Shown here: positions 1 through 8,654 of the stretch, piece by piece | How the letters are laid out: every line of letters starts with the position of its first letter | Position numbering within the stretch: the stretch's first letter is position 1 | Position numbers and translations under genes: made by a program | The notes under the pieces: generated by a model | What the model was told of the DNA's origin: nothing | Seen by the model: only the letters and a program-made list of their open reading frames with translations | The model's database searches: none | NCBI RefSeq assembly: GCF_036226925.1 | Contig: NZ_CP109031.1 | Location: 8,370,001 to 8,434,000 of the forward strand | Source of the DNA: Streptomyces sp. NBC_00659 | GTDB lineage: Bacteria > Actinomycetota > Actinomycetes > Streptomycetales > Streptomycetaceae | Length of the DNA: 64,000 nucleotides | Direction: 5' to 3'

Positions 1-728
1 CGATCGAGACGATCATCCCGCTCTGTCTGGTGCTCGGTGTGGTGTGCGGGCTCGTCAACGGCCTGCTCGTGACCCGGCTCGGACTGCCCTCGCTCGCCGT
101 CACCATCGGCACGCTCGCCGCCTACCGGGGCATCGCGCAGATCGTCCTCGGCTCCGACGCGGTCACCGACTTCCCCACCCAGTACCAGGACTTCGCGGCC
201 GGACGGATCGGGGACACCTTCGTCCCGCAGGCGCTCCCACTCTTCCTGGTGCTGCTCGCCGTCGCCGTGGTCGTGCTGCACGCCACCCCCTTCGGCCGCT
301 CCGCGTTCGCGACCGGTGCCAACGAGGAGGCCGCCCGGTTCGCCGGCATCCGGGTCAAGCGGCAGAAACTGCTGCTGTTCGTCGCGACCGGCTTCATGGC
401 CTCCCTGACCGGCGTGTTCTGGGCCCTGCACTACGCCAGCGCCCGCTACGACAACGCCACCGGGCTCGAACTGTCCGTCGTGGCCGCCGTCCTGCTCGGC
501 GGTATCGACTTCGACGGCGGCAGGGGCACGCTCGGCGGCGCCATAGCGGGAGTCTTCCTGCTCGGCTCGCTGCAGAACGTGATGAGCCTCCTCAACGTCT
601 CCGCGCAGTCGCAGATCGTCGTCACCGGCGTCCTGCTCGTCGTCTCCGTGCTCGGCCCCCGGGTCGGGCGCCAGATCTCCGTGGCGAGGGCGGGCCGCAG
701 AGCCGCCGCCCCGACTCCGATTCCGTAA
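1..728 (+). CDS. Sugar ABC transporter permease (rhamnose type), 5' end outside the window
   Basis: The reading frame is open from base 3 and ends at TAA 726-728, so this is the C-terminal part of a RbsC/BPD_transp_2 family inner-membrane permease. Several hydrophobic segments are visible, and the conserved FATGANEEAARFAGI loop that contacts the ATPase lies in the middle. The family moves monosaccharides with a periplasmic-type binding protein. Directly downstream are a RhaS-type binding protein and a rhamnose mutarotase, so L-rhamnose is the likely substrate (context inference). The usual pair of permeases and the ATPase should lie upstream. The last 15 residues are Arg/Ala/Pro-rich and cytoplasmic. 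Confidence 0.9.
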   Translation, partial: IETIIPLCLVLGVVCGLVNGLLVTRLGLPSLAVTIGTLAAYRGIAQIVLGSDAVTDFPTQYQDFAAGRIGDTFVPQALPLFLVLLAVAVVVLHATPFGRSAFATGANEEAARFAGIRVKRQKLLLFVATGFMASLTGVFWALHYASARYDNATGLELSVVAAVLLGGIDFDGGRGTLGGAIAGVFLLGSLQNVMSLLNVSAQSQIVVTGVLLVVSVLGPRVGRQISVARAGRRAAAPTPIP

Positions 729-765
729 CCCCGCTCCGCTCACCCTCGTAAAGGAACCCTCACCC

Positions 766-1851
766 ATGCGCAAGTCATCGATCCGCCGCACCTGCGCGGC
801 GCTCGCCGCCGTCACCTCCCTCGCCCTGGCCGTCACCGCGTGCGGTGGCACCACCAAGAACGACGTCAAGGACTCGGGCGGCTCCAACGCCGCCGCCGGT
901 GCCAAGGCGGACCCGAACGCGGCCACCAAGAAGGGGCTCACGGTCGGCTTCCTGCCCAAGGCGGTCAACAACCCGTACTTCACCTCCGCGGACAAGGGCG
1001 GCGAGAAGGCGCTGACCGAACTGGGCTCGAAGTACAAGGAGGTCGGCACCAGCAGCGCCACCGACACCAGCGGCCAGGTGAGTTACGTCAACACCCTCAC
1101 CCAGCAGCAGGTCGACGCGATGGCGGTCTCCGCGCAGGACCCGGGCGCCCTGTGCACCGCGCTCAAGCAGGCCATGACGAACAAGATCAAGGTCGTCACC
1201 TACGACTCCGACACCAAGGCCGACTGCCGCAACGCCTTCGTCTCGCAGGCGAGCGCCGAGGACCTGGGCCGCACCGAGGTGCAGCTGCTCGCGGAGCAGA
1301 TCGGCTACAAGGGCGAGATCGCGATCCTGTCCGCCGGGCAGACCGCGACGAACCAGAACACCTGGATCGACTTCATGAAGGAGGAGCTGAAGGACCCCAA
1401 GTACAAGGACGTGAAGCTGGTCAAGGTCGCCTACGGCAACGACGAGGCCCAGCTGTCCTTCCAGCAGACCCAGGGCCTGCTCCAGGAGCACCCCAAGCTC
1501 GCCGGGATCATCTCCCCGACCACCGTCGGCATCAAGGCGGCCGCCCAGTACCTGTCCGGCTCCAAGTACAAGGGCAAGGTCAAGCTGACCGGCCTCGGCA
1601 CCCCCAACGACATGCGCAAGTACGTCAAGAACGGCACCGTCGAGGGCTTCGAGCTGTGGGACCCGGCCAAGCTCGGCGAGCTGGCCGCCCGTACAGCTGT
1701 GGCGCTGTCCTCGGGTCAGATCACCGGCAAGGAGGGCGAGACCTTCAAGGCCGGCGACATGGGCTCGTTCACCATCGGCAAGGACGGCGTGATCAGCCTC
1801 GGCAAGCCGACCGTCTTCGACGCGAAGAACATCGACCAGTTCAACTTCTGA
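766..1851 (+). CDS. rhaS: Rhamnose ABC transporter substrate-binding lipoprotein
   Basis: A 361-aa secreted solute-binding protein of the periplasmic-binding-protein type I (RbsB-like) family. Residues 1-26 form a lipoprotein signal ending in lipobox ALAVTAC, with Cys lipidated, followed by a polar linker. The mature part begins LTVGFLPKAVNNPYF, typical of the sugar-binding fold, and contains the RhaS-like TDTSGQVSYVNTLTQQQVDA stretch. It would deliver L-rhamnose to the permease encoded 37 bp upstream. AAAGGA lies 14-9 bp before the ATG. The same order, binding protein then mutarotase, occurs in known rhamnose loci, which supports the substrate call. Confidence 0.88.
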   Translation: MRKSSIRRTCAALAAVTSLALAVTACGGTTKNDVKDSGGSNAAAGAKADPNAATKKGLTVGFLPKAVNNPYFTSADKGGEKALTELGSKYKEVGTSSATDTSGQVSYVNTLTQQQVDAMAVSAQDPGALCTALKQAMTNKIKVVTYDSDTKADCRNAFVSQASAEDLGRTEVQLLAEQIGYKGEIAILSAGQTATNQNTWIDFMKEELKDPKYKDVKLVKVAYGNDEAQLSFQQTQGLLQEHPKLAGIISPTTVGIKAAAQYLSGSKYKGKVKLTGLGTPNDMRKYVKNGTVEGFELWDPAKLGELAARTAVALSSGQITGKEGETFKAGDMGSFTIGKDGVISLGKPTVFDAKNIDQFNF

Positions 1852-1948
1852 CGGTCCGGCCGCCGGTCCGCCGACGTCCTCACGCTCCGGCGTCGTGACG
1901 GTCCGCCCGGTCCGCCCGGTCCGGCTCGCAGGCCCCGGAGGGTCATCG

Positions 1949-2269
1949 ATGCAACGTGTGTGCTTTCTGCTGAAGGTCCGTGCGGACCGCCTCGACGAGT
2001 ACCGCGAGCGGCACGCCGCCGTGTGGCCCGAGATGCTCGACGCCCTCTCGGCCACCGGGTGGCACAACTACTCGCTCTTCCTGCGCGAGGACGGCCTGCT
2101 GGTCGGCTACCTGGAGACCGAGGACTTCGCGGCCGCGCAGGCCGCCATGGAAGCCACCGACGTCAATGCCCGCTGGCAGACGGAGATGGCGCCGTTCTTC
2201 ACCGCGCTGGACGGCGCCAGACCCGACGAGGCCATGAAGCCCCTCACCGAGGTGTTCCACCTCGCGTGA
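1949..2269 (+). CDS. rhaM: L-rhamnose mutarotase
   Basis: A 106-aa cytoplasmic protein of the RhaM/RhaU family (dimeric alpha-beta barrel) that interconverts alpha- and beta-L-rhamnopyranose. Family features visible: N-terminal QRVCFLLKVR, then YRERHAAVWPEM carrying the catalytic His, GWHNYSLFL, and C-terminal LTEVFHL. The ATG at 1949 is preferred over an upstream GTG because GGAG lies about 8 bp upstream and the family starts here (usual length about 104 aa). The stop codon lies inside the first copy of a 27-bp tandem repeat. Confidence 0.93.
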   Translation: MQRVCFLLKVRADRLDEYRERHAAVWPEMLDALSATGWHNYSLFLREDGLLVGYLETEDFAAAQAAMEATDVNARWQTEMAPFFTALDGARPDEAMKPLTEVFHLA

Positions 2270-2326
2270 ACGCCCGAGGTGTTCCGCCTCGGGTGAACGT
2301 CCGGGGTGTTCCGCCTCGCCCGGAAC
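2246..2326 (+). repeat. Three 27-bp tandem repeats across the rhaM stop codon
   Basis: Copies at 2246-2272, 2273-2299 and 2300-2326 share the core GGTGTTCC(A/G)CCTCG. The first copy contains the last codons and stop of rhaM. Each copy holds an imperfect inverted repeat (GAGGTGTTCCGCCTC), so the array could fold as successive short hairpins. The unit is a multiple of three bases. Confidence 0.85.
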
Positions 2327-2391
2327 AGCCTGACCGACTTGCTCGAACAGCCCCGACCCACCCGCCCGCAGTCCGATCGAGGAGCCCGTAC

Positions 2392-3816
2392 ATGAGACGA
2401 CGCACCGTACTGACGACGGCCCTGCTGGGCGCCGTGGCAGGCCCCGCCCTCACCGCGCAGACGGCGAGGGCGGCCGTTCCCGGCCCCTCCGTCACCCAGT
2501 CCGGCACTTCCCAACTCGATTCCCAGGCAATCTACTTCGTCTCCTACGACGGACTGGTCAACAACAACTCGTTCCAGAAGAACGGCCTGTTGACCTACCG
2601 TGGCTACCAGTACGCGGCCTGGTACACCGCCGACCGCAGTGCGGTCGTCGCCCGCCGTGCGCTCGGCGCCACCACCTGGTCCAGGATCACGCTCGGCCAC
2701 AAGCTCAAGAGCAACGACTCCCACAACGTCATCTCCATGGGAGTCTCCCGGACCGACGGCCGGCTGCACCTGAACATGGACTCGCACAGCGACGGCTTCT
2801 TCTACGTCAGATCGGTGGCCGGGCTGCTCGACAGTCCCGCCTCGACGGCCTGGACCTCAGCCGTCCTCGGGGCCGTCCAGACCTCCCTGGACGGCCTCGC
2901 GCTCACCACGCAGTTCACCTATCCGCAGTTCGTCGCGACCCCGGAGGGCCGCCTCCAGCTCAGCTACCGCGTCGGCGTCTCCGGGAACGGGCGCAACGCC
3001 CTCGCGGAGTACGACGGTTCGTCCTGGACCGCGCTCGGCGAATGGTCCGCCTCCACCGGGACCTACACCAGCGCGCACGGGTCGAGCACCGCCCGCAACA
3101 TGTACCTGCACGGGATCGACTACGACGTGAACGGCCGGCTGCACTCCTTCTTCACCTGGCGCGAGCAGAACGCCGCCGTGATGTGCAACGCCGGCGGCAT
3201 CACCAACCACGACACCGGCTACGTCTACTCCACCGACCGGGGCCGCAACTGGCGCAACGACGCGGGCACTCTCGTCGGCACCACCGGAACCTCGGGCACC
3301 GTCGCCGTCACCGACGCCGGACTCGTCGTCGACTCCCTCGACCCCGACCACTCCCTGATGAACCAGGAGAGCCAGGCCACCGACTCGGCAGGGCTGCCGC
3401 ACGCGATCATCAGCTATGTGCCCGGACGCTTCGGCCAGTGCACCACCAACTACGTGACGGACCGCACCGCCAACGGCCGGGCCTTCCACCTGCGCAAGAA
3501 CTCCTCGGGCGGCTGGACCAAGACCGAGATCCCGGTCGCCCTGAACTCCAGCCAGCGCACCAGACTGGTCCTGGACCGGTACGACAACGCCTACGCGATC
3601 CTGCCGTTCGGGCGGATCGCGGGCGCCTCGAAGGCCTCCGGGCACACCGACTGGAAACTCCTGTTCGACGGCGCCGGCCTGAACGCCTTCGGCGAGGTCG
3701 TCATCGACGAGACACGCGTCCCACAGGACGGAACGCTGTCCGTGATGTACCAGGAGAAGGCCGGCGGGACCACGCCCTCGGCCCTGCACGTCATCGATTT
3801 CCGGCTGCCCTCATGA
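2392..3816 (+). CDS. Secreted BNR-repeat beta-propeller protein, possible rhamnose-polysaccharide lyase or hydrolase
   Basis: 474 aa. The N-terminus MRRRTVLTTALLGAVAG is a twin-arginine-type signal peptide, probably cleaved after TARA. The body looks like the BNR_4 family: residues such as NNNSFQKNGLLTYRGYQYAAWYT near the start and YVYSTDRGRNWRND in the middle (an Asp-box-like blade). Related BNR_4 propellers include ulvan and rhamnosyl-glucuronate lyases. Position in a rhamnose uptake locus suggests it releases rhamnose-containing sugars outside the cell (inference). The ATG at 2392 follows GAGGAG; a longer reading frame through rhaM is rejected because it is shadow sequence. Confidence 0.75.
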   Translation: MRRRTVLTTALLGAVAGPALTAQTARAAVPGPSVTQSGTSQLDSQAIYFVSYDGLVNNNSFQKNGLLTYRGYQYAAWYTADRSAVVARRALGATTWSRITLGHKLKSNDSHNVISMGVSRTDGRLHLNMDSHSDGFFYVRSVAGLLDSPASTAWTSAVLGAVQTSLDGLALTTQFTYPQFVATPEGRLQLSYRVGVSGNGRNALAEYDGSSWTALGEWSASTGTYTSAHGSSTARNMYLHGIDYDVNGRLHSFFTWREQNAAVMCNAGGITNHDTGYVYSTDRGRNWRNDAGTLVGTTGTSGTVAVTDAGLVVDSLDPDHSLMNQESQATDSAGLPHAIISYVPGRFGQCTTNYVTDRTANGRAFHLRKNSSGGWTKTEIPVALNSSQRTRLVLDRYDNAYAILPFGRIAGASKASGHTDWKLLFDGAGLNAFGEVVIDETRVPQDGTLSVMYQEKAGGTTPSALHVIDFRLPS

Positions 3817-3895
3817 CCGCTGTCCGCGGCCCGCTCGCGGGTAATGTGAGGGCCTGCCCGCCGCTGTTCGCTCTTCTCCCGGAGGTTCCCGCCTG

Positions 3896-4921
3896 ATGGC
3901 CCAGTCGGTGGGTATCAAGGACGTCGCCCGTGCCGCCGGAGTCTCCGTCGGCACGGTCTCGAACGTGATCAACCGCCCCGACTCGGTGGCCTCCGAGACG
4001 AGGGCACGCGTCCTGTCCGCCATCGACCGGCTCGGCTATGTACGCAGCGAGTCCGCACGCCAGCTCCGGGCCGGGCGCAGCCGGATCATGGGGCTCCTCG
4101 TCCTCGACATGGGCAACCCGTTCTTCGTGGACGTCGCGCGGGGCGCCGAGCGCGCCGCGCGGGAGGCCGGACTCGGGGTGATGGTCTGCAACAGCGCCCA
4201 GTCCCCGAGCGAGGAGGCCGACTACCTGTCGCTCTTCGCCGAGCAGCGGGTGCGCGGGGTGCTGCTGACGCCGTCCGACGCGAGCGGACGCAACATCGAG
4301 GCCTTCCGCCGCAACGGCATCCCCTTCGTCCTGGTCGACCGGGTCGCCGAGGGCACCACCGAGTGCTCGGTCTCGGTCGACGACGTGGCGGGGGGCGCGC
4401 TGGCTGTCCGGCACCTCGTGGACGCCGGACACCGCTCGATCGCGTACGTCAGCGGACCGCCCGGACTCAGCCAGGTGAGGGACCGCCGTACGGGCGCTCT
4501 GCACGCCCTGCGCGAGGCGGGCCTCGGCCCGGAGAACCTGCGCGAGCTGCCCACCGAGCGTCTCGACGTGGCAGCGGGGCGCGACGCCGGCGCCCGGCTC
4601 CTCGGCCTCGCCGAACGGCCCACCGCCGTCTTCTGCGCCAACGACCTGCTCGCCCTCGGTCTCCTGCAGGCCATGTACGCGGCCGGGGTCGGTGTGCCCG
4701 ACGACCTCGCGATCGTCGGCTACGACGACATCGAGTTCGCGGCCGCCGCCGCCGTCCCGCTCACCTCCGTGCGCCAGCCGGCCGTGACCATGGGCGCCCT
4801 CGCGGCCGAGCTGCTCCTGGAGGAGATCGACGCGGAGGCCACGTCCGCGCCGCACGAGCACCGCCGGGTCGTGCTCCAGCCGGAACTGGTGGTGCGTCAC
4901 TCCAGCCTGGCGGCGCGCTGA
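3896..4921 (+). CDS. LacI-family transcriptional regulator of the rhamnose locus
   Basis: 341 aa. The N-terminal HTH (IKDVARAAGVSVGTVSNVIN) and hinge helix (YVRSESARQLRAGRS) are standard LacI/GalR. Residues 65-335 form the sugar-binding type I periplasmic fold, with GNPFFVDVARG and the CANDLLALGLLQA and GYDDIEFA signatures. It likely represses the preceding rhamnose genes and is released by rhamnose or a derivative (context inference). A Shine-Dalgarno GGAGG lies about 10 bp before the ATG. No obvious LacI operator was spotted in its own 79-bp upstream gap. Confidence 0.88.
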   Translation: MAQSVGIKDVARAAGVSVGTVSNVINRPDSVASETRARVLSAIDRLGYVRSESARQLRAGRSRIMGLLVLDMGNPFFVDVARGAERAAREAGLGVMVCNSAQSPSEEADYLSLFAEQRVRGVLLTPSDASGRNIEAFRRNGIPFVLVDRVAEGTTECSVSVDDVAGGALAVRHLVDAGHRSIAYVSGPPGLSQVRDRRTGALHALREAGLGPENLRELPTERLDVAAGRDAGARLLGLAERPTAVFCANDLLALGLLQAMYAAGVGVPDDLAIVGYDDIEFAAAAAVPLTSVRQPAVTMGALAAELLLEEIDAEATSAPHEHRRVVLQPELVVRHSSLAAR

Positions 4922-5055
4922 TCAGCGGTTCAGTTCCCCGTCACCGGACTGCTGAGTCACTGTTCAGTTCATTTTCCCGATCCCCGGCCGCGGAGCCCGG
5001 GCGAGATGTGCTCAACTGGGACGCAGCCTGGAATCCGTACGTCTCGGGAGACCTG

Positions 5056-6357
5056 TTGACCGTCAGCTACCGCCAGCCCGGTGTCGTCCTCACCGACCAC
5101 CGCTTCACCGTGCCTCTCGACCACGACCGACCTGCGGGCGAGACCATCGAACTGTTCGCCCGCGAGGTCGTCGCGAGCGACAAGACGCACCAGAATCTGC
5201 CGTGGATGGTTTACCTCCAGGGCGGCCCCGGCTTCGGGGCGAATCGTTTCGTCGGCCGTCAGGCCTGGCTCGACCGGGCCCTGAAGGACTTCCGTGTCCT
5301 GCTGCTCGACCAGCGCGGCACCGGACACTCCACGCCCGCCAACCGGCAGACGCTGCCGCTGCGCGGCGGCCCCCGCGAGCAGGCCGACCACCTCGCGCTC
5401 TTCCGCGCCGACTCCATCGTCCGGGACTGCGAGGCCATCCGGCCCGGACTCACCGGTGGAGCGCCCTGGACGGTCCTCGGCCAGAGCTTCGGCGGCTTCT
5501 GCAGCGTGCGCTACCTCTCCAGCGCCCCCGAGGGCCTGAGCGCGGCCGTGATCACCGGCGGCCTGCCCTCCCTCGACGGGCACGCCGACGACGTCTACCG
5601 CGCCGCCTACCCGCGCATCGAGCGCAAGGTCGCCGCGCACTACGCGCGCTACCCGCAGGACGTCGAGCGCGCCCGCCGAATCGCGGAGTACCTGCTCCAG
5701 CACGAGCCGGTGCTGAGCGGCGGCTACCGCCTGACCGCCGAGGCCTTCCAGTCGCTCGGCATCCTCCTCGGCGGCAGCGACGGCAGCCACCGCCTGCACT
5801 ACCTCCTGGAGGACGCCTTCGTCCGCACCCCGCAGGGTCCGGCGCTCTCCGACGCCTTCCAGGAGGACGTCCAGGGGCTGCTCTCGTACGCGGGCCACCC
5901 CCTGTACGCGCTGGTCCACGAGGCCTGCTACGCCCAGGGCGGCCGCCCCACCGCCTGGTCCGCCGAGCGGGTGCGCGCCGAGTTCCCCCAGTTCGACGCG
6001 GCCAAGACGCTCGCGGACGACGGACCGCTGCTGTTCACCGGTGAGTCCGTGCACCCCTGGATGTTCGAGAACGACCCCGCGCTGCGCCCACTGCGCGACA
6101 CCGCCGAGGAACTGGCCACCCGTACCGACTGGGCGCCGCTGTACGACCCGGCCCGCCTCGCCGTGAACGAGGTACCGGTCGCGGCGGCGGTCTACCACGA
6201 CGACATGTACGTCGACACCGGCCATTCCCTGCGTACCGCCCGCGCCGTCCGGGGTCTGCGCACCTGGGTGACCGACGAGTTCGAGCACGACGGAGTACGG
6301 GCAGGCGGCCCGCGCGTCCTGGACCGACTGCTGGCGCTCACGCGCGACGAGGTCTGA
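5056..6357 (+). CDS. Alpha/beta-hydrolase, prolyl aminopeptidase (S33) family
   Basis: About 433 aa if translation starts at TTG 5056, giving an N-terminus (M)TVSYRQPG preceded by GGGAG. A GTG at 5008 in frame is the alternative. Seen: oxyanion-hole motif LQGGPGFG, nucleophile elbow GQSFGGF, a helical lid of about 200 residues, an Asp in YHDDMYVD and a late His in FEHDGV, matching the S33 triad. Family members remove N-terminal proline from peptides in the cytoplasm. It stands alone between a LacI gene and a small ORF, with no link to the rhamnose genes visible. Confidence 0.87.
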   Translation: MTVSYRQPGVVLTDHRFTVPLDHDRPAGETIELFAREVVASDKTHQNLPWMVYLQGGPGFGANRFVGRQAWLDRALKDFRVLLLDQRGTGHSTPANRQTLPLRGGPREQADHLALFRADSIVRDCEAIRPGLTGGAPWTVLGQSFGGFCSVRYLSSAPEGLSAAVITGGLPSLDGHADDVYRAAYPRIERKVAAHYARYPQDVERARRIAEYLLQHEPVLSGGYRLTAEAFQSLGILLGGSDGSHRLHYLLEDAFVRTPQGPALSDAFQEDVQGLLSYAGHPLYALVHEACYAQGGRPTAWSAERVRAEFPQFDAAKTLADDGPLLFTGESVHPWMFENDPALRPLRDTAEELATRTDWAPLYDPARLAVNEVPVAAAVYHDDMYVDTGHSLRTARAVRGLRTWVTDEFEHDGVRAGGPRVLDRLLALTRDEV

Positions 6358-6498
6358 CAGGTCCGCACCCCGCGCCGTCCGGCCTCCTCGACGGGATCCG
6401 CCGGACGGCGCAGCCGTGTCCGTCACCGGTCGCAGACGACCGGACGCGGACATGGCGTCGCAGACGGCATGAAGTCGTCTGCGGATCGAGGGACCGGC

Positions 6499-6780
6499 AT
6501 GACTGTTCTGGTGCAGAACCAGAGTGCGGCGTGGAACCAGCAGCTCTACGACACCATTTTCGAGCGGGTGATCCCGGACCGCGCGAAACCGCCCGCCGGG
6601 CTCGTCGCCCACTACGGCGCGCCCCTCGCGTCGGGCGGCTTTCAGGTCGTCGACGTATGGGAGTCGGAGGACGCCTACCGGCGGTTCGAGGCGGAGGTCA
6701 TCGCGCCCGCCGCGCAGGACCTCGGCCTGCCCCCGTTCGACACGACCGTGGTCGAGATCCACAACTCCCTCGTCGTGTAA
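6499..6780 (+). CDS. Small conserved protein, ABM/dabb-like
   Basis: 93 aa, starting MTVLVQNQS behind GAGGGACC. The pattern of a short beta strand, a central GGFQVVDVWES and a C-terminal VVEIHNSLVV resembles ferredoxin-like stress-response or antibiotic-biosynthesis-monooxygenase-type dimers, but no catalytic residue can be named. It is separated by 80 bp from the enoyl-CoA hydratase gene and may be an independent unit. Function unknown. Confidence 0.7.
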   Translation: MTVLVQNQSAAWNQQLYDTIFERVIPDRAKPPAGLVAHYGAPLASGGFQVVDVWESEDAYRRFEAEVIAPAAQDLGLPPFDTTVVEIHNSLVV

Positions 6781-6826
6781 CGGCGTTCCTCGACCCCTTC
6801 ATCCGGCAGGCGGCGCCTCCTAGGAT

Positions 6827-6843
6827 TCTGACGGACCGTCAGA
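6827..6843. promoter_or_regulatory. Perfect 17-bp palindrome upstream of the enoyl-CoA hydratase gene
   Basis: TCTGACGGACCGTCAGA is a perfect inverted repeat centred on 6835, 18 bp before the start codon at 6861. A TAGGAT hexamer immediately upstream could be a -10 element, placing the palindrome over the transcription start. The form resembles TetR-family operators found at acyl-CoA metabolism genes (inference); no TetR gene is adjacent. Confidence 0.75.
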
Positions 6844-6860
6844 GTCTTGAGGGGGCAGGC

Positions 6861-7694
6861 ATGATCGACACCACCCGCACGGACATCCCGGTGGGCGAGG
6901 AACAGCTCCGGCTCGACGTCGAGGGCGGGATCGGCGTCCTCACCCTGTGCAGGCCGGCGAAACTCAACGCGTGGAGCTGGGAGTCCACACGCCAACTCGG
7001 CCTGGTCGCCGAACGGATCCGCTTCGACCCGTCGGTCCGGGCGGTCCTCCTGCGGGCCGAGGGGCGTGCCTTCTGCGCGGGGATCGACGTGAGTGCCCCC
7101 GGCGGCGCGATCACCGGCCGCTCGGGTGCCGAGCGCGCCCGCGCCTACTACGAGGGGATCCGCTGGGCCCATGAGCGCTTCGCGGCGTTCGCGCGGCTGC
7201 CGCAGCCCGTCGTCGCGGCCGTCCAGGGCTACTGCCTCGGCTTCGGGTTCGAGCTCGCGCTGATGGCGGACATCAGGATCGCCTCCCACGACGCCGTGTT
7301 CGCCCTGCCCGAGGCGCAGTTGGGTCTCGCCGTGGACGCCGGCGGGGACCTGCGGATCGCCCGCGAGGCGGGTGCCGGGTGGGCGAAGTTCCTCGCGCTG
7401 ACAGGCAGACGGCTGGACGCGACGACGGCCGAACGCCTGCACCTCGTCCAACTCGTGACGGAAGAAGCCGCGTTGGACGAGACGGCCCGAGCCGTCGCCG
7501 CGGAGATCGCGGCGAACGCGCCGCTCGCCGTGCAGGCCGTCAAGCACGACATCGACGCCTACGCCGAGGCCCCGCTGACCGCCGCTCTCGACCGCGCCGC
7601 CCTGTCGGCCGCGCTCACCCTCACCTCCGACGACGCGGGAGAGGGGTACGCGGCCAAGGGCGCCCGCCGCGCGCCCCGCTTCGAGGGAAAGTGA
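6861..7694 (+). CDS. Enoyl-CoA hydratase/isomerase family protein
   Basis: 277 aa crotonase-fold protein. Seen: substrate-binding loop LCRPAKLNAWSWES, oxyanion region AEGRAFCAGIDVSAPGG, and GYCLGFGFELALMADIRIA, followed by ALPEAQLGLAVDAGGD. The catalytic Glu of hydratases is plausibly in PEAQLGL. The family hydrates 2-enoyl-CoA in fatty-acid or related acyl-CoA degradation. ATG 6861 follows GGGGGCAG; the longer frame from 6531 is excluded because it runs through the preceding gene. Expression is probably controlled through the palindrome at 6827-6843. Confidence 0.9.
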   Translation: MIDTTRTDIPVGEEQLRLDVEGGIGVLTLCRPAKLNAWSWESTRQLGLVAERIRFDPSVRAVLLRAEGRAFCAGIDVSAPGGAITGRSGAERARAYYEGIRWAHERFAAFARLPQPVVAAVQGYCLGFGFELALMADIRIASHDAVFALPEAQLGLAVDAGGDLRIAREAGAGWAKFLALTGRRLDATTAERLHLVQLVTEEAALDETARAVAAEIAANAPLAVQAVKHDIDAYAEAPLTAALDRAALSAALTLTSDDAGEGYAAKGARRAPRFEGK

Positions 7695-7745
7695 CCCACG
7701 TGTTTTGATCGAACCCTGTTGCGTACGACGAGGCAGGGGGGACCG

Positions 7746-8651
7746 ATGCACGACAGTGAACTTCTCGCGGACAGGTTCGAGGAGCACCGGGGCCGGCTGC
7801 GAGCGGTGGCCTACCGGATGCTGGGATCGCTGAGCGAGGCGGAGGACGCCGTCCAGGAGACGTGGCTGAAGCTCGGCCGCACCGACCCGGACGAGATCAG
7901 GAACCTGGGCGGCTGGCTGACCACCGTGACCGGCCGGGTGTGCCTGGACATGCTGCGCTCCCGCGCCGCGCGCCGCGAGGACCCGCTCGAACCGTCCGGC
8001 ACCTTCGTCCCCGACCCGGTCGTCAGCACCCTGGACCGGATCGACCCCGAACAGGAGGTGCTGCTGGCCGATTCGGTCGGGCTCGCCCTCCTGGTCGTCC
8101 TGGAGACCCTGGAGCCCGCCGAGCGGCTCGCGTTCGTGCTGCACGACATGTTCGCGGTGCCCTTCGACGACATCGCGCCCATCGTGGGCCGGAACCCGGC
8201 CGCGACCCGTCAGCTCGCCAGCCGGGCACGCCGTCGCGTCAAGGGAGCCGCTCCCGAGCCCGAGCGGGACGTCATCCGGCAGCGGGAGGTCCTGGACGCC
8301 TTCCTCGCGGCGTCACGCGGCGGGGACTTCGAGGCGCTCGTCGCCGTCCTCGATCCCGATGTCGTGCTGCGCGCCGACGCCGGCGCGCTGGTCGGCGGTG
8401 TGACCGTGTCCAAGCTGGTGCGCGGCGCCGAGGCGGTGGCAGGGCAGGCGCTGGCCTTCCGCCGGTTCGCGGCGAGTTCGCGGCTCGTCCAGGTCAACGG
8501 GGAGGCGGGTGTCGTCGCGATCGTGGACGGCCGGCCGCAGTCGGTCATGGGTGTCACCGTCGCCGACGGCCGGATCGTCGCGATGTACATCCTGGCCGAC
8601 CCCGAGCGGCTCGCCCGTCTCGATCTCGGTGGGGCGAAGCCGGGGGAGTGA
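7746..8651 (+). CDS. ECF-family RNA polymerase sigma factor, SigJ/ECF41 type
   Basis: 301 aa. Region 2 begins RFEEHRGRLRAVAYRMLGSLSEAEDAVQETWLK and region 4 contains AFVLHDMFAVPFDDIAPIVGRNPAATRQLASRARRRV. Residues 185-290 form a SnoaL-like C-terminal extension as in ECF41 sigma factors, which use this domain instead of a classical anti-sigma factor. The start at ATG 7746 follows a purine-rich GGCAGGGGGGA. The usual ECF41 partner, a carboxymuconolactone-decarboxylase-like or oxidoreductase gene, is not adjacent; the convergent SDR 3 bp away is the only close neighbour. Confidence 0.9.
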   Translation: MHDSELLADRFEEHRGRLRAVAYRMLGSLSEAEDAVQETWLKLGRTDPDEIRNLGGWLTTVTGRVCLDMLRSRAARREDPLEPSGTFVPDPVVSTLDRIDPEQEVLLADSVGLALLVVLETLEPAERLAFVLHDMFAVPFDDIAPIVGRNPAATRQLASRARRRVKGAAPEPERDVIRQREVLDAFLAASRGGDFEALVAVLDPDVVLRADAGALVGGVTVSKLVRGAEAVAGQALAFRRFAASSRLVQVNGEAGVVAIVDGRPQSVMGVTVADGRIVAMYILADPERLARLDLGGAKPGE

Positions 8652-8654
8652 CGG

